A DNA stretch of 33,574 nucleotides from a virus: positions 1 through 33,574 of the IMG/VR virus record IMGVR_UViG_3300048838_000602. One strand, given 5' to 3'. Shown piece after piece: positions 1-5,831 of the stretch. Numbering within the stretch: the stretch's first letter is position 1; each line of letters opens with the position of its first letter. The notes beneath the pieces were generated by a model, which was not told the origin of the DNA, did not search any database, and was given only the letters and a program-made list of their open reading frames with translations. The translations under genes and the position numbers were made by a program.

Positions 1-215
1 GTCAGCAGCCATTCCACGCAGATATCCAGCTTTTCCGCTATCTCGCGCGCTCGGGCCATTGTCGGGCTGCCGTCCGGCCTGTTCCATTCGGCAACGGACG
101 CCTGCGAGATGCCAAGCATTCGTTCTGCCAAGTACTTTTGCGTCGCCGGTAGGCCCTTCTCCTGCATAGCTTCCTTCGCCCGATCCCATACGGTTCGCTG
201 TGGTTTTTTTCGCAT
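1..215 (-). CDS. CI-like XRE-family repressor, N-terminal part (continues at 33574)
   Basis: Reading leftward from an ATG at 215, the frame is open to base 1 and encodes about 72 residues starting MRKKPQRTVWDRA. It holds a helix-turn-helix of the XRE type (QKYLAERMLGISQASVAEW), followed by the EIAEKLDICVEWLL segment typical of short CI-like repressors. It is divergent from a Cro-like gene across a 73 bp promoter/operator region, the classic phage switch layout. The gene is cut by the window edge. Joining base 1 to base 33574 continues the frame as TGSGG and stops at 33514, giving 91 residues. No C-terminal LexA/S24 peptidase domain is present, so inactivation by RecA-stimulated self-cleavage is unlikely. 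Family assignment is firm; its role as the lysogeny repressor is inferred from position. Confidence 0.88.
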   Translation of the reverse strand, partial: MRKKPQRTVWDRAKEAMQEKGLPATQKYLAERMLGISQASVAEWNRPDGSPTMARAREIAEKLDICVEWLL

Positions 216-253
216 CTTGGAAGTCTTGCAGCGCGCGAGACAGGTTCGACCTA

Positions 254-281
254 TTGACACTGAATAGGAATTCCCTATATT
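254..281 (+). promoter_or_regulatory. Early rightward promoter (pR-like)
   Basis: TTGACA at 254-259 and TATATT at 276-281 are separated by 16 bp, a near-consensus sigma-70 promoter. The Cro-like start codon lies at 289, only about 8 bp after the -10, so the leader is extremely short or absent. The promoter overlaps the operator palindrome and should be repressed by the divergent repressor and by Cro. A matching promoter for the repressor (pRM) was not clear by eye. Confidence 0.72.
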
Positions 282-284
282 CAG
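260..284. promoter_or_regulatory. Operator palindrome in the repressor/Cro intergenic region
   Basis: CTGAATA-GGAATTCC-CTATATTCAG is an imperfect inverted repeat: the arms CTGAATA and TATATTCAG flank a GGAATTCC core. It fills the space between the -35 and -10 of the rightward promoter and covers the -10, where a bound dimer would block polymerase. Operator function is inferred from symmetry and position between the two HTH genes. Only one clear copy was seen, unlike lambda's three per operator. Confidence 0.62.
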
Positions 285-288
285 CGGC

Positions 289-513
289 ATGGAATCCCTT
301 CGAGACTGGCTTGAGGCCACCGGAACCACTCAAGCAGCGCTCGCCAAGCAGCTTGGCGTATCGCAGCCGACCGTTTCCGACTGGGCGCGAGGCAACATAT
401 TCCCCGACGTCGAGAATCTGCGTCGGCTCAGCGCCACCACGGGCCTTTCATTCGACGATCTGATCGGTGCGCCAGAACGCAAGCGACGCTCAGCCCCACG
501 GGCTGCAGCATGA
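289..513 (+). CDS. Cro-like XRE-family transcriptional regulator
   Basis: A 74-residue protein with a helix-turn-helix at about residues 13-34 (TTQAALAKQLGVSQPTVSDW), followed by the helical LRRLSATTGLSFDDLIG segment common in small phage XRE proteins. It is divergently transcribed from the repressor and is the first gene of the rightward early operon, so it is placed as Cro, the switch protein that shuts off repressor synthesis. The stop overlaps the next start by 4 bp (ATGA), showing translational coupling. The promoter's -10 ends about 8 bp before the ATG, so the message may be nearly leaderless. An activator or second repressor role cannot be excluded from sequence. Confidence 0.85.
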   Translation: MESLRDWLEATGTTQAALAKQLGVSQPTVSDWARGNIFPDVENLRRLSATTGLSFDDLIGAPERKRRSAPRAAA

Positions 514-770
514 GCCTGCCTCTCAAAGACTTCCGCCTCGGCATCACCGAAGCCATCGACATCTGGCTCGACGCCGTTGCCGCCTCCACGGGTAGCGACA
601 AAGCCGCTGTAGCGCGTGACGTGCTGCGGGACTGGGCGCGACGCAAAGCTCATGAACACAAGGTAGCCATGCGCCGCATGGCCGCCAACGGACTGCAGCC
701 GGAGCTGGATGGATTCGAGATGGAAGACGCCGGAGTCGGCCGGAACCGGCCGGAAGGGGGGCGGAAATGA
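510..770 (+). CDS. Small ribbon-helix-helix-like regulatory protein
   Basis: An 86-residue protein whose N-terminal half fits a ribbon-helix-helix fold: a short strand (DFRLGIT), a first helix (EAIDIWLDAVAASTG) and a second helix (SDKAAVARDVLRDWARRK). This resembles Arc/MetJ-type DNA-binding proteins. The C-terminal tail is polar and ends in a basic, glycine-rich stretch. It overlaps the Cro-like gene and the next ORF by 4 bp at each end, so it is co-transcribed and coupled. By position (after cro, before replication) it may take the place of lambda CII as an early regulator, but no CII homology is visible. The DNA-binding fold is a moderately confident inference; the target is unknown. Confidence 0.72.
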   Translation: MSLPLKDFRLGITEAIDIWLDAVAASTGSDKAAVARDVLRDWARRKAHEHKVAMRRMAANGLQPELDGFEMEDAGVGRNRPEGGRK

Positions 771-973
771 TCCGCGCCATCCTGAAACCGATCGAGGAGG
801 GCGCCGGCCGCGGCGCCGTGTTCGCGGTCATTGGTGCCGACCACCTGGACAGCGCTGCCCTGGCGACGATCGCCCGGGCGCTGAGCGCTGCCCTGGAAGT
901 CAGGACTTCATCGTATCGCGCTGGCGAATCTCCGAATGCTGACACGCCGAGCACCGATAGGTGTCCGCCATGA
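767..973 (+). CDS. Small early protein of unknown function
   Basis: A 68-residue ORF starting MIRAILKPIEEG, joined to the preceding gene by an ATGA overlap. I do not recognise a family. The first 45 residues are rich in Ala and Gly with amphipathic character; the rest (SYRAGESPNADTPSTDRCPP) looks disordered. Its last 74 bp overlap the end of the convergent zinc-ribbon gene on the other strand, so the two transcripts would be antisense over their 3' ends. The coupling to the upstream gene is the main reason to believe it. The C-terminal tail may simply be read-through to the next available stop. Confidence 0.5.
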   Translation: MIRAILKPIEEGAGRGAVFAVIGADHLDSAALATIARALSAALEVRTSSYRAGESPNADTPSTDRCPP

Positions 974-1190
974 CGCCCAGCCGGCCGAACATCGGATCGG
1001 TGGTGCTGCTCACGCACTCGAACGTGCGGGCAAGGCAGACCGGGCAGGCATTGCGGGCGCCCCCCGCGAGCTGCGCCTCGAGCTCGGCCACGCGGGCCTT
1101 CAGGCGCTCAACCTCGTCGGGCAGCGAGCTGATCCGCTTCCAGATGGGGATGCGCTCGAGTGCGCGCATCACGTCCTCGATCATTCCCAT
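900..1190 (-). CDS. Coiled-coil protein with C-terminal zinc ribbon
   Basis: A 96-residue leftward protein starting MGMIEDVMRALERIPIW. An upstream in-frame ATG at 1220 exists, but the ATG at 1190 has a GAGGT ribosome-binding site at a good distance. Residues of about 20-42 form a leucine-heptad helix (LPDEVERLKARVAELEAQL). The C-terminal half holds two Cys-x2-Cys knuckles (CPVC and CSAC) about 34 residues apart, a rubredoxin-like zinc ribbon. It is the second gene of a leftward pair, 10 bp after the membrane-protein gene. Function is unknown. Being divergent from the replication operon and outside the lytic transcripts, it could be expressed in the lysogen. Confidence 0.75.
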   Translation of the reverse strand: MGMIEDVMRALERIPIWKRISSLPDEVERLKARVAELEAQLAGGARNACPVCLARTFECVSSTTDPMFGRLGVMADTYRCSACQHSEIRQRDTMKS

Positions 1191-1200
1191 GGTCGCTACC

Positions 1201-1398
1201 TCAGTAGGACGTCCCGCCACCGAACAGAGCGGTCAGCATCAGGCTCAGAAAGAGACCCACCATCCCGACGATGAGCGCCGCCGGTATGGCGGCGATGATG
1301 AACTTGATGATCAGCATCATCAGCTCGAAGAATCCGATGCTCACGCCCGTGATTTCGACGCGCACCGGCCCGCGGTTGACCTCTTTCTCGTTGGCCAT
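1201..1398 (-). CDS. Small membrane protein, possible lysogenic conversion or superinfection-exclusion factor
   Basis: A 65-residue leftward protein. After a polar N-terminus (MANEKEVNRGPVRVEITG), residues of about 22-60 are almost wholly hydrophobic, long enough for a two-helix membrane hairpin. An AGGGGG ribosome-binding site precedes the ATG. It heads a two-gene operon with the zinc-ribbon gene. Small membrane proteins expressed next to the immunity region often act in superinfection exclusion; that role is inferred from position and size only. It is not a typical holin candidate, since it lies outside the late operon. Confidence 0.75.
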   Translation of the reverse strand: MANEKEVNRGPVRVEITGVSIGFFELMMLIIKFIIAAIPAALIVGMVGLFLSLMLTALFGGGTSY

Positions 1399-1425
1399 AC
1401 GTCCCCCTGTCTTGTTCTGAGGCCC

Positions 1426-1453
1426 AGCCTAGCACAGCCCTCCGGCCGGTCAC
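1426..1453 (-). promoter_or_regulatory. Possible promoter of the leftward two-gene operon
   Basis: On the minus strand GTGACC (1453-1448) and an extended -10, TGC-TAGGCT (TAGGCT at 1431-1426), are 16 bp apart, 28 bp upstream of the ATG at 1398. The -35 matches consensus at 4 of 6 positions and the -10 is weak but extended. The match is plausible, not compelling. Confidence 0.35.
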
Positions 1454-1552
1454 GGGCGGCTCCATTGTCAGCCGGAAACCGGGTGGGAACACGGCCCGGC
1501 CAGGCGGTGGAGTCGCCCTTTAGATGAACCACATGTCGCAGGGGGGGCGGCC

Positions 1553-2422
1553 ATGAGCGGCTGGATCAAGATCGAGAAGGACCTGCCGGCATCGATCCGA
1601 TTCCGGCGTGTCGTAACGCGGCTCAAAGAGCGTAACGCGTTACCCGGTGTGACGGATTGTGACGACGCAATGCTCACAACGTTACTGCTCGGCGCGCTCA
1701 TGAGGCTGTGGATATATGCCGATACCCACATCGCCGCCGACAACACGATCGAGGGCACGGCGGAGGAAATCGACGCCCTGGTGGGTCTGCCCGGTTTCAC
1801 TCAGTCCATGCCTGATGACTGGCTGGTCGAGCGTGGGGGCGGGCTGGTTGAACTGCCAGATTTCCTTGAGAAAAACGGCACATCCGCGAAGCAGCGGCAG
1901 GACGCCGCGCGCCGCCAGGCGGAGTTCCGACATCGGCGGAAGTTGCACGGCGTAACGGACATGTCACGCGACGTAACGCAGCGTAACGCGCGTAACGATG
2001 CTAGACCAGACCAGAAGAGACCAGAAGAGACCAGACCAGAAGAACGTAAGAACGCGCGCGCGCGGGCGCGGGCTCCACGTGAAACCACGGACCCGACCCG
2101 AGCCGCATTCCTGCGCGCCCAGGCGGCCTACCCGGCAGGCACGTACCCGGCCTCGGTGTGGATCAACGCCGAGCGCGAGTTCTACCGCCGCTGCGAGGAG
2201 GGCGCCACGCCCGATGAGCTCGAACTCGCCGCCGCCGCGTACGCGCAGCAGCAGCAGGCCTGCGGCAACGTGGGCCAGCAGTTCGTGCGCAGCCCCGCGA
2301 AGTTCTACGACGCCGAGGGCATGTGGCGCGGCCCGTTCCCGATTCCGAAAACGAAGGCCGAGGTCGCCCAGGACGCGAACCTCACGGCCACGCAGCAGTG
2401 GCTGTCAGGAGCCCGGACATGA
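1553..2422 (+). CDS. O-like replication initiator
   Basis: A 289-residue protein, the first gene of the replication operon, with AGGGGGGGCGG just before the ATG. The N-terminal 120 residues (GWIKIEKDLPASIRFRRV..., then a GLPGF-containing segment) resemble the winged-helix DNA-binding part of phage O/DnaT-like initiators. Residues of about 130-175 form a very basic, low-complexity linker. The C-terminal part (TDPTRAAFLRAQAAYP..., then FVRSPAKFYD) is a compact domain likely to contact the helicase loader. The DNA for residues of about 20-37 and 133-164 carries repeated CGTAACG sites and a purine-rich repeat, as the origin lies inside lambda O. The stop overlaps the downstream loader start by ATGA. 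The initiator role is inferred from architecture, neighbour and internal repeats. Confidence 0.75.
   Translation: MSGWIKIEKDLPASIRFRRVVTRLKERNALPGVTDCDDAMLTTLLLGALMRLWIYADTHIAADNTIEGTAEEIDALVGLPGFTQSMPDDWLVERGGGLVELPDFLEKNGTSAKQRQDAARRQAEFRHRRKLHGVTDMSRDVTQRNARNDARPDQKRPEETRPEERKNARARARAPRETTDPTRAAFLRAQAAYPAGTYPASVWINAEREFYRRCEEGATPDELELAAAAYAQQQQACGNVGQQFVRSPAKFYDAEGMWRGPFPIPKTKAEVAQDANLTATQQWLSGART
1612..1997 (+). other. Putative replication origin: CGTAACG iterons inside the initiator gene
   Basis: CGTAACG occurs six times in direct orientation, starting at 1612, 1631, 1951, 1972, 1982 and 1991; the last four lie within 47 bp at spacings of 21, 10 and 9 bp, close to whole helical turns. 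A perfect palindrome GTAACGCGTTAC sits at 1632-1643, another CGTTAC at 1680-1685, and TGTGACG repeats at 1648 and 1658. A purine-rich direct-repeat tract follows. This copies the lambda layout, with iterons in the linker-coding part of O. Origin activity itself is inferred. Confidence 0.62.
2004..2039 (+). repeat. Purine-rich GACCAG direct repeats next to the iterons
   Basis: GACCAG starts at 2004, 2009, 2019, 2029 and 2034, mixed with AGAA, giving a strongly strand-asymmetric purine-rich tract in an otherwise very GC-rich gene. It lies directly downstream of the clustered iterons and upstream of an alternating GC tract. It could be the unwinding element of the origin. It encodes the charged linker DQKRPEETRPEER of the initiator. 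Confidence 0.6.
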
Positions 2423-2916
2423 ACCACGCCGACAAGCTCGAGTTTGCCCAGATCGTGAACGGCATGGCGGCGATCAAGCCCGGCGGGAAGCTCACGCCCG
2501 AAGGGCTCGAGGTGTACTGGCTCGCGCTGCAGGGCTGGAGCCTGCGGGACTTCCGCGACGTCGCGGCGCACCTGGTGCGCAGCTGCGAGTTCATGCCGAA
2601 CCCGTACCACTTCGAGCAAGCGCGCAAGGCCGCACTGCCGGCGCCCGGGGAAGCGTTCGCGATCGCGCTCACGTGGGTTCGCCAGGGCCGCTACCGCCAC
2701 GAGTCGTGTGACCCGCAGGTCGAGGCCGCGGTGAGGGCGATCGGCGGCTGGCAGGTCCTGGCGATGGCGAGCGACCAGGACGTGCAGTACCTCGAGCGGC
2801 GCTTCGCCGAGCACTACGCCGATCTCGGCGAGCGCACCGAGACGCGCAGTGCGCTGCCGGCGCTCGCAGGCCCCCAGCGCGTGGCGGCCCTGCTGGGCCC
2901 GAGGCCCGCACCATGA
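2419..2916 (+). CDS. Helicase-loader-like replication protein (lambda P / G39P position)
   Basis: A 165-residue protein starting MNHADKLEFAQIVNGM; the ATG overlaps the initiator's stop by 4 bp, so the two are coupled. The N-terminal 75 residues (KLTPEGLEVYWLALQGWSL, then a helix ending in MPNPYHFEQA) match the small helical domain seen in phage loaders of the G39P type, which recognise the replicative helicase. There is no Walker A motif, so it is not a DnaC-like AAA+ loader. Position directly after an O-like gene supports a P-like role, bringing host DnaB to the origin. The exact helicase partner is inferred. An in-frame upstream GTG/ATG would lie within the initiator gene and is not needed. 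Confidence 0.7.
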   Translation: MNHADKLEFAQIVNGMAAIKPGGKLTPEGLEVYWLALQGWSLRDFRDVAAHLVRSCEFMPNPYHFEQARKAALPAPGEAFAIALTWVRQGRYRHESCDPQVEAAVRAIGGWQVLAMASDQDVQYLERRFAEHYADLGERTETRSALPALAGPQRVAALLGPRPAP

Positions 2917-3242
2917 GGCTCACGCCCGAGCAGAACCGCGATCGCTGGCGCCGCGAGATCCTCGGGATGCTGATGGCCGATGCGCACCTGCTCGAGCTCG
3001 TGCCGCGGGACTCGCAGCGCGTGACCGATCTGCCCGAGCCGCCGCGCACGCAGGTCGTCCAGCTCGCCCGCGAGCTGCTCGACTGGGCCTGCGACAAGCA
3101 GGCGAGGGCCCACTGGCGAGATCCGCTGGTGCGCCAGCACATCGCCGGAAAGCTCTGGGATGGCCTCAAGGAGCACTCGACCAAATGGGCCGCCACCCAG
3201 GCCGCGCGCACCGACTACGACACGCAGAAATCACTGTTCTGA
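2913..3242 (+). CDS. Hypothetical early phage protein
   Basis: A 109-residue protein starting MRLTPEQNRDRWRREILG, coupled to the loader gene by an ATGA overlap. It appears mostly helical and highly charged, with Trp/Arg-rich segments (LLDWACDKQARAHWRDP, then IAGKLWDGLKEHSTKW). No family is recognised. Placement in the replication operon suggests a part in DNA metabolism or host takeover, but nothing in the sequence decides this. Confidence 0.7.
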   Translation: MRLTPEQNRDRWRREILGMLMADAHLLELVPRDSQRVTDLPEPPRTQVVQLARELLDWACDKQARAHWRDPLVRQHIAGKLWDGLKEHSTKWAATQAARTDYDTQKSLF

Positions 3243-3272
3243 CCGCACACCACACATCGACGGGGAGGATCC

Positions 3273-3515
3273 ATGGCCAAAGACACCGCGCGGCGACCGA
3301 GGCTCGAGCTCGGCCAGGAAGTGCGCATCGCCACCACCGGCCGGCCGGCCGTGATCAAGGCCTGTGCGCGCGAGCACGGCTGCGCCTGGCGCTACTGTGT
3401 GCGCTACCACACCGACCTCGGGGCGATCTGCGATATCTGGTTCGGCGTCGATGATCTGGTCACCGGAATACCCAGCCATCCCGAGGTGGCGCCAGCAATC
3501 GGTGACCCGCTGTGA
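3273..3515 (+). CDS. Small hypothetical protein with clustered cysteines
   Basis: An 80-residue protein with GGGGAGG upstream of its ATG. It opens with a basic stretch (MAKDTARRPRLELGQ), then seems to form a beta-rich domain (EVRIATTGRPAVIKAC). Four Cys lie between about residues 30 and 53 (AC, GC, YC, IC) with His and Trp nearby, perhaps a small metal-binding or DNA-binding fold. The stop overlaps the next gene's GTG start by 4 bp. Function unknown. Confidence 0.68.
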   Translation: MAKDTARRPRLELGQEVRIATTGRPAVIKACAREHGCAWRYCVRYHTDLGAICDIWFGVDDLVTGIPSHPEVAPAIGDPL

Positions 3516-4075
3516 TCTCCCTCTCGAGCCGCGAGGCAACGCTCGGCCCGAAGTACTCGGGCGCGGCCCCGAAGGAGAGCGGCGAGCCCGACGAGCAGAG
3601 CACGCTCAAGTTCGAGCTCGCCGGCATCGAGCTCGACCAGAACGAACTCAACGCGCTGCTCGCCGAGCCGCACGCCTGGCGCTCGCTCTACGACACGAGC
3701 GGACCTGTCGCGCGTCCCTACCTCAAGTGCCTCAAGTGCCTCGAGCTGAAGGACAAGGTCAAGGGCGCATTCGTCGGGATCCTCTGGAGCACGGGCGGCA
3801 AGGGCCCGGTGTTCACCGACGCGACGCTCAAGAAGCTCGAGCTCGAGCTCGGCGACGAGGGCATCACGCGCCTGTCCTGCCAGGTCGAGGTCGAGGCGGT
3901 GCTCGACAAGACCCTGCTCGCGCTGCTCGAGCGTCTCGGCCAGACGATCATGGTCGAGATCCGCGCCGAACAGCACCTGGCGCAGCAGGACCTGCCGCTC
4001 GCGAACCGCTTCGGCGTCGATGAGCAGCCTGAACCACCGCCGGCGCGCAGTGCCTCCCGCCGCCGGCTGAACTGA
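3512..4075 (+). CDS. Hypothetical early phage protein
   Basis: A 187-residue protein with a GTG start that overlaps the previous stop (GTGA). It has a polar N-terminus, a central region (LKFELAGIELDQNELNALLAEPHAWRSLYDT) and a long charged helical region (LKKLELELGDEGITRL...). The C-terminal tail (EPPPARSASRRRLN) is basic and disordered. Two near-repeats, LKCLKCLELKD, stand out in the middle. I do not recognise a family. Its position between replication and nuclease genes would suit a DNA-binding or recombination-linked role, but this is only positional. Confidence 0.7.
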   Translation: MISLSSREATLGPKYSGAAPKESGEPDEQSTLKFELAGIELDQNELNALLAEPHAWRSLYDTSGPVARPYLKCLKCLELKDKVKGAFVGILWSTGGKGPVFTDATLKKLELELGDEGITRLSCQVEVEAVLDKTLLALLERLGQTIMVEIRAEQHLAQQDLPLANRFGVDEQPEPPPARSASRRRLN

Positions 4076-4076
4076 C

Positions 4077-4565
4077 ATGGCCCTGCGCGCCAACGACCTG
4101 CCGGACTCGATCCTCGCTCGCCTGCCGGAGAGCGAGTTCGCCGCCTACGAGCGCGGCAAGAAGAAAACCCAGCAGGAATCGCGCGAGGACGAGTTCGCCT
4201 TCCAGCTGAAGGCCTGCAAGTTCCCGCCGGTGGCGCGCCAGCACCGCTTTGCCGAGTCGATCGGCCGGCAGTGGCGCTTCGACTTCGCCTTCCCGACCGT
4301 GATGCTCGCGGTGGAGATCGAGGGCCTGGTCGTCACGCAGATGCATGAGCGGGTGGGTGGGAAGCTGCGCGTGCGCACCGTGGTGACAGGCCGGCACGCC
4401 ACGATCACGGGCTTTCGCGAGGACATCGAGAAGTACAACACCGCGGCCATGCTCGGCTGGACCGTGCTGCGGTTCGAGCAGAAGCAGGTCCAATCCGGAG
4501 CGGCGCTCGCACTGACGCGCCGACTCCTCGAAACCAAAGGGTGGGTGCCTGATGACCGAAGATGA
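4077..4565 (+). CDS. PD-(D/E)XK nuclease, DUF559/Vsr-like
   Basis: A 162-residue protein with the layout of small PD-(D/E)XK nucleases. An N-terminal acidic helix carries E38/E40 (ESREDEFAFQLK), a core strand carries RFDFAFP (D69), the next strand carries LAVEIEG (E80, E82), a RHAT segment lies near residue 106, and the helix-strand EDIEKYNTAAMLGWTVLRF completes the fold. Such enzymes cut DNA with divalent metal ions. In phage early operons they are often proposed to resolve branched DNA or to nick host DNA. Its stop lies 14 bp inside the next gene. The nuclease fold is well supported; the substrate is not. Confidence 0.82.
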   Translation: MALRANDLPDSILARLPESEFAAYERGKKKTQQESREDEFAFQLKACKFPPVARQHRFAESIGRQWRFDFAFPTVMLAVEIEGLVVTQMHERVGGKLRVRTVVTGRHATITGFREDIEKYNTAAMLGWTVLRFEQKQVQSGAALALTRRLLETKGWVPDDRR

Positions 4566-4902
4566 CGCGAACCCCGACCAGATCGATCCGCGCGTGGTGC
4601 AGGCGATCCGTGACCTCGAGGACGAACAGTACGAGGCCTCGACGAGCTTCCCGCAGCCGCATTTCCGCACGAATCTGGCGCGCCGCCACCGCTTCGACGC
4701 CGTGAACCGCCCGCTGGATGCGCGCGAGGCCGAGCGTCTCACCCAGGCCGAGCGAGAAGAGGAGCTCGAGTTCTACCGGCGCCGCCAGGACGACCAGGAC
4801 GCCGATGCGCGCATGGTGCTCATGGCGCTGTGGGCCGGAATCATGCTGCTCGTCTTCTTCGGGTTGCTCGTCTGGGCCCTGTTCTTCCACAACCCGGGAT
4901 GA
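4552..4902 (+). CDS. Membrane-anchored hypothetical protein
   Basis: A 116-residue protein with a long, highly charged N-terminal region (acidic start MTEDDANPDQIDP, later coiled-coil-like AREAERLTQAEREEELEFYRRRQDD) and one strong C-terminal membrane segment (VLMALWAGIMLLVFFGLLVWALFF, about residues 88-111). This makes it a C-tail-anchored protein with the bulk probably in the cytoplasm. It overlaps the nuclease gene by 14 bp and the next gene by 4 bp. Role unknown; it could tether replication or takeover proteins to the membrane. Confidence 0.75.
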   Translation: MTEDDANPDQIDPRVVQAIRDLEDEQYEASTSFPQPHFRTNLARRHRFDAVNRPLDAREAERLTQAEREEELEFYRRRQDDQDADARMVLMALWAGIMLLVFFGLLVWALFFHNPG

Positions 4903-5279
4903 TCGACGGGCAACGATTCCATCCGCAGGTCTCGCACCTGCTGCGCTGGGCGAAGTGCGTCGAGTGGCAGGGCAAGGCTCTCCATCCGACCTGGCTGCTG
5001 CGCGTGTGCGAGATCGGCGCGCCCTGGGCGGCGCTGCCGCTGCTGCAGCTGACGATCCCGGTCAACCCCTGGCCGGGCCTGTACCTCGAGGTCAAGCCGC
5101 TGGGCACCCGCATCGCGAGCGAGCAGCTCGCCCGTCACGAGCTGCTGCGCATGGCCGGCTACCGGGTCGCGGTATGCGAGACGGCAGACAGCGCCGCAGA
5201 GCTCATCCGCACCTACCTGGCCCGCGGGCGCTACCCCATCATCGAGCGGGGCCTGCGTCCCGCGCCGCGGGGCCGGTAG
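4899..5279 (+). CDS. VRR-NUC domain protein
   Basis: A 126-residue protein starting at an ATG that overlaps the previous stop (ATGA). The C-terminal two thirds match the VRR-NUC family: a GLYLEVK strand (E64, K66, the ExK of the fold), then EQLARHELLRMAGYRV with the conserved Gln (Q76), then DSAAELIRTYLARG. In standard members a Pro-Asp precedes the ExK by some 15-20 residues. Here the matching place reads GAPWAALPLLQL, with no obvious Asp, so catalysis may be altered or lost. These proteins act on branched or flapped DNA. It is the second nuclease-fold protein in this operon. The family call is good; activity is in doubt. Confidence 0.78.
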   Translation: MIDGQRFHPQVSHLLRWAKCVEWQGKALHPTWLLRVCEIGAPWAALPLLQLTIPVNPWPGLYLEVKPLGTRIASEQLARHELLRMAGYRVAVCETADSAAELIRTYLARGRYPIIERGLRPAPRGR

Positions 5280-5656
5280 TGGCGCTGCCTCCCGAACTGC
5301 TGCCGGTCGACCGGATCCTGCAGCAGTGGGCGATGTCCGTGACGGGCGGCGGCTACGAGCCCTGGGCAGAGACAGTCGTCGCCAAACCGCCACCGCTGCC
5401 CGAGGATCTCGCGCTCGAGGTGGACCAGGTGATTTGCCACTCACCGAGAAAGATTCGCATTCTGTTGTCTGACTGGTATTGCACACCGAAACCGGTCGAT
5501 GTGATCGCGCGCAGAATCGGCTGCACTCGCCAATCCCTCTACACGCATTTCCGGGCCGCTTTGTGGTACCTGCGGGGCGTTTTCGAATCGAAATCGATAC
5601 TTTCGAGATATCTGGCCCGCGCCAATCGGCATCGAAAATCTGTTGTCTCGCGCTGA
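5279..5656 (+). CDS. Q-like late antiterminator
   Basis: A 125-residue protein with a GTG start overlapping the previous TAG (positions 5277-5281). The N-terminus RILQQWAMSVTGGGYEPW resembles the opening of the P22/phage Q antitermination family. The C-terminal half (HSPRKIRILLSDWYCTPKPVDVIARRIGCTRQSLYTHFRAALWYLRG) is a sigma-region-4-like helix-turn-helix common in Q and RinA-type late regulators. It ends the early operon, and a promoter with a terminator directly behind it begins 8 bp after the stop. In this arrangement Q loads onto polymerase at that promoter and lets it pass the terminator into the late genes. A transcription-activator mode (RinA/ArpU-like) is the main alternative. Confidence 0.82.
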   Translation: MALPPELLPVDRILQQWAMSVTGGGYEPWAETVVAKPPPLPEDLALEVDQVICHSPRKIRILLSDWYCTPKPVDVIARRIGCTRQSLYTHFRAALWYLRGVFESKSILSRYLARANRHRKSVVSR

Positions 5657-5663
5657 CGACCTC

Positions 5664-5691
5664 TTGCATCCGAAAAAGCGCTCTGTATGAT
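5664..5691 (+). promoter_or_regulatory. Late promoter (pR'-like)
   Basis: TTGCAT at 5664-5669 and TATGAT at 5686-5691 are 16 bp apart; both boxes are one base from consensus. The promoter begins 8 bp after the Q-like stop and is followed within about 30 bp by an intrinsic terminator. In lambda-type phages this pair is the target of Q. A Q-binding site would be expected in or near the spacer; none can be named by eye. Confidence 0.78.
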
Positions 5692-5720
5692 TCGGCATCA
5701 GAGCTTGGAGTACTGTCTGT

Positions 5721-5745
5721 AAAGCCCGCCGCGCGCGGGCTTTTT
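5721..5745 (+). terminator. Intrinsic terminator behind the late promoter (tR'-like)
   Basis: AAAGCCCGC and GCGGGCTTT form a 9 bp stem with a 5-nt loop (5721-5743), ending in a T-run TTTTT (5741-5745). The short leader between the promoter and this terminator would give an RNA of only about 45-50 nt without Q. The region 5746-5831 holds no gene I can support. Confidence 0.88.
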
Positions 5746-5831
5746 CGTTTCTGAAGGTCGGCCGCAAGTCCCCGTGGCCGTTCCTGCCTTGCCCCGGCCT
5801 CGTGCCGGGCCCTTATTCCCGAGGAGGCCTC

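Noticed and set aside
1465-1493. TTGTCA considered as -35 of a promoter for the replication operon
   Set aside because: No acceptable -10 lies 16-18 bp downstream.
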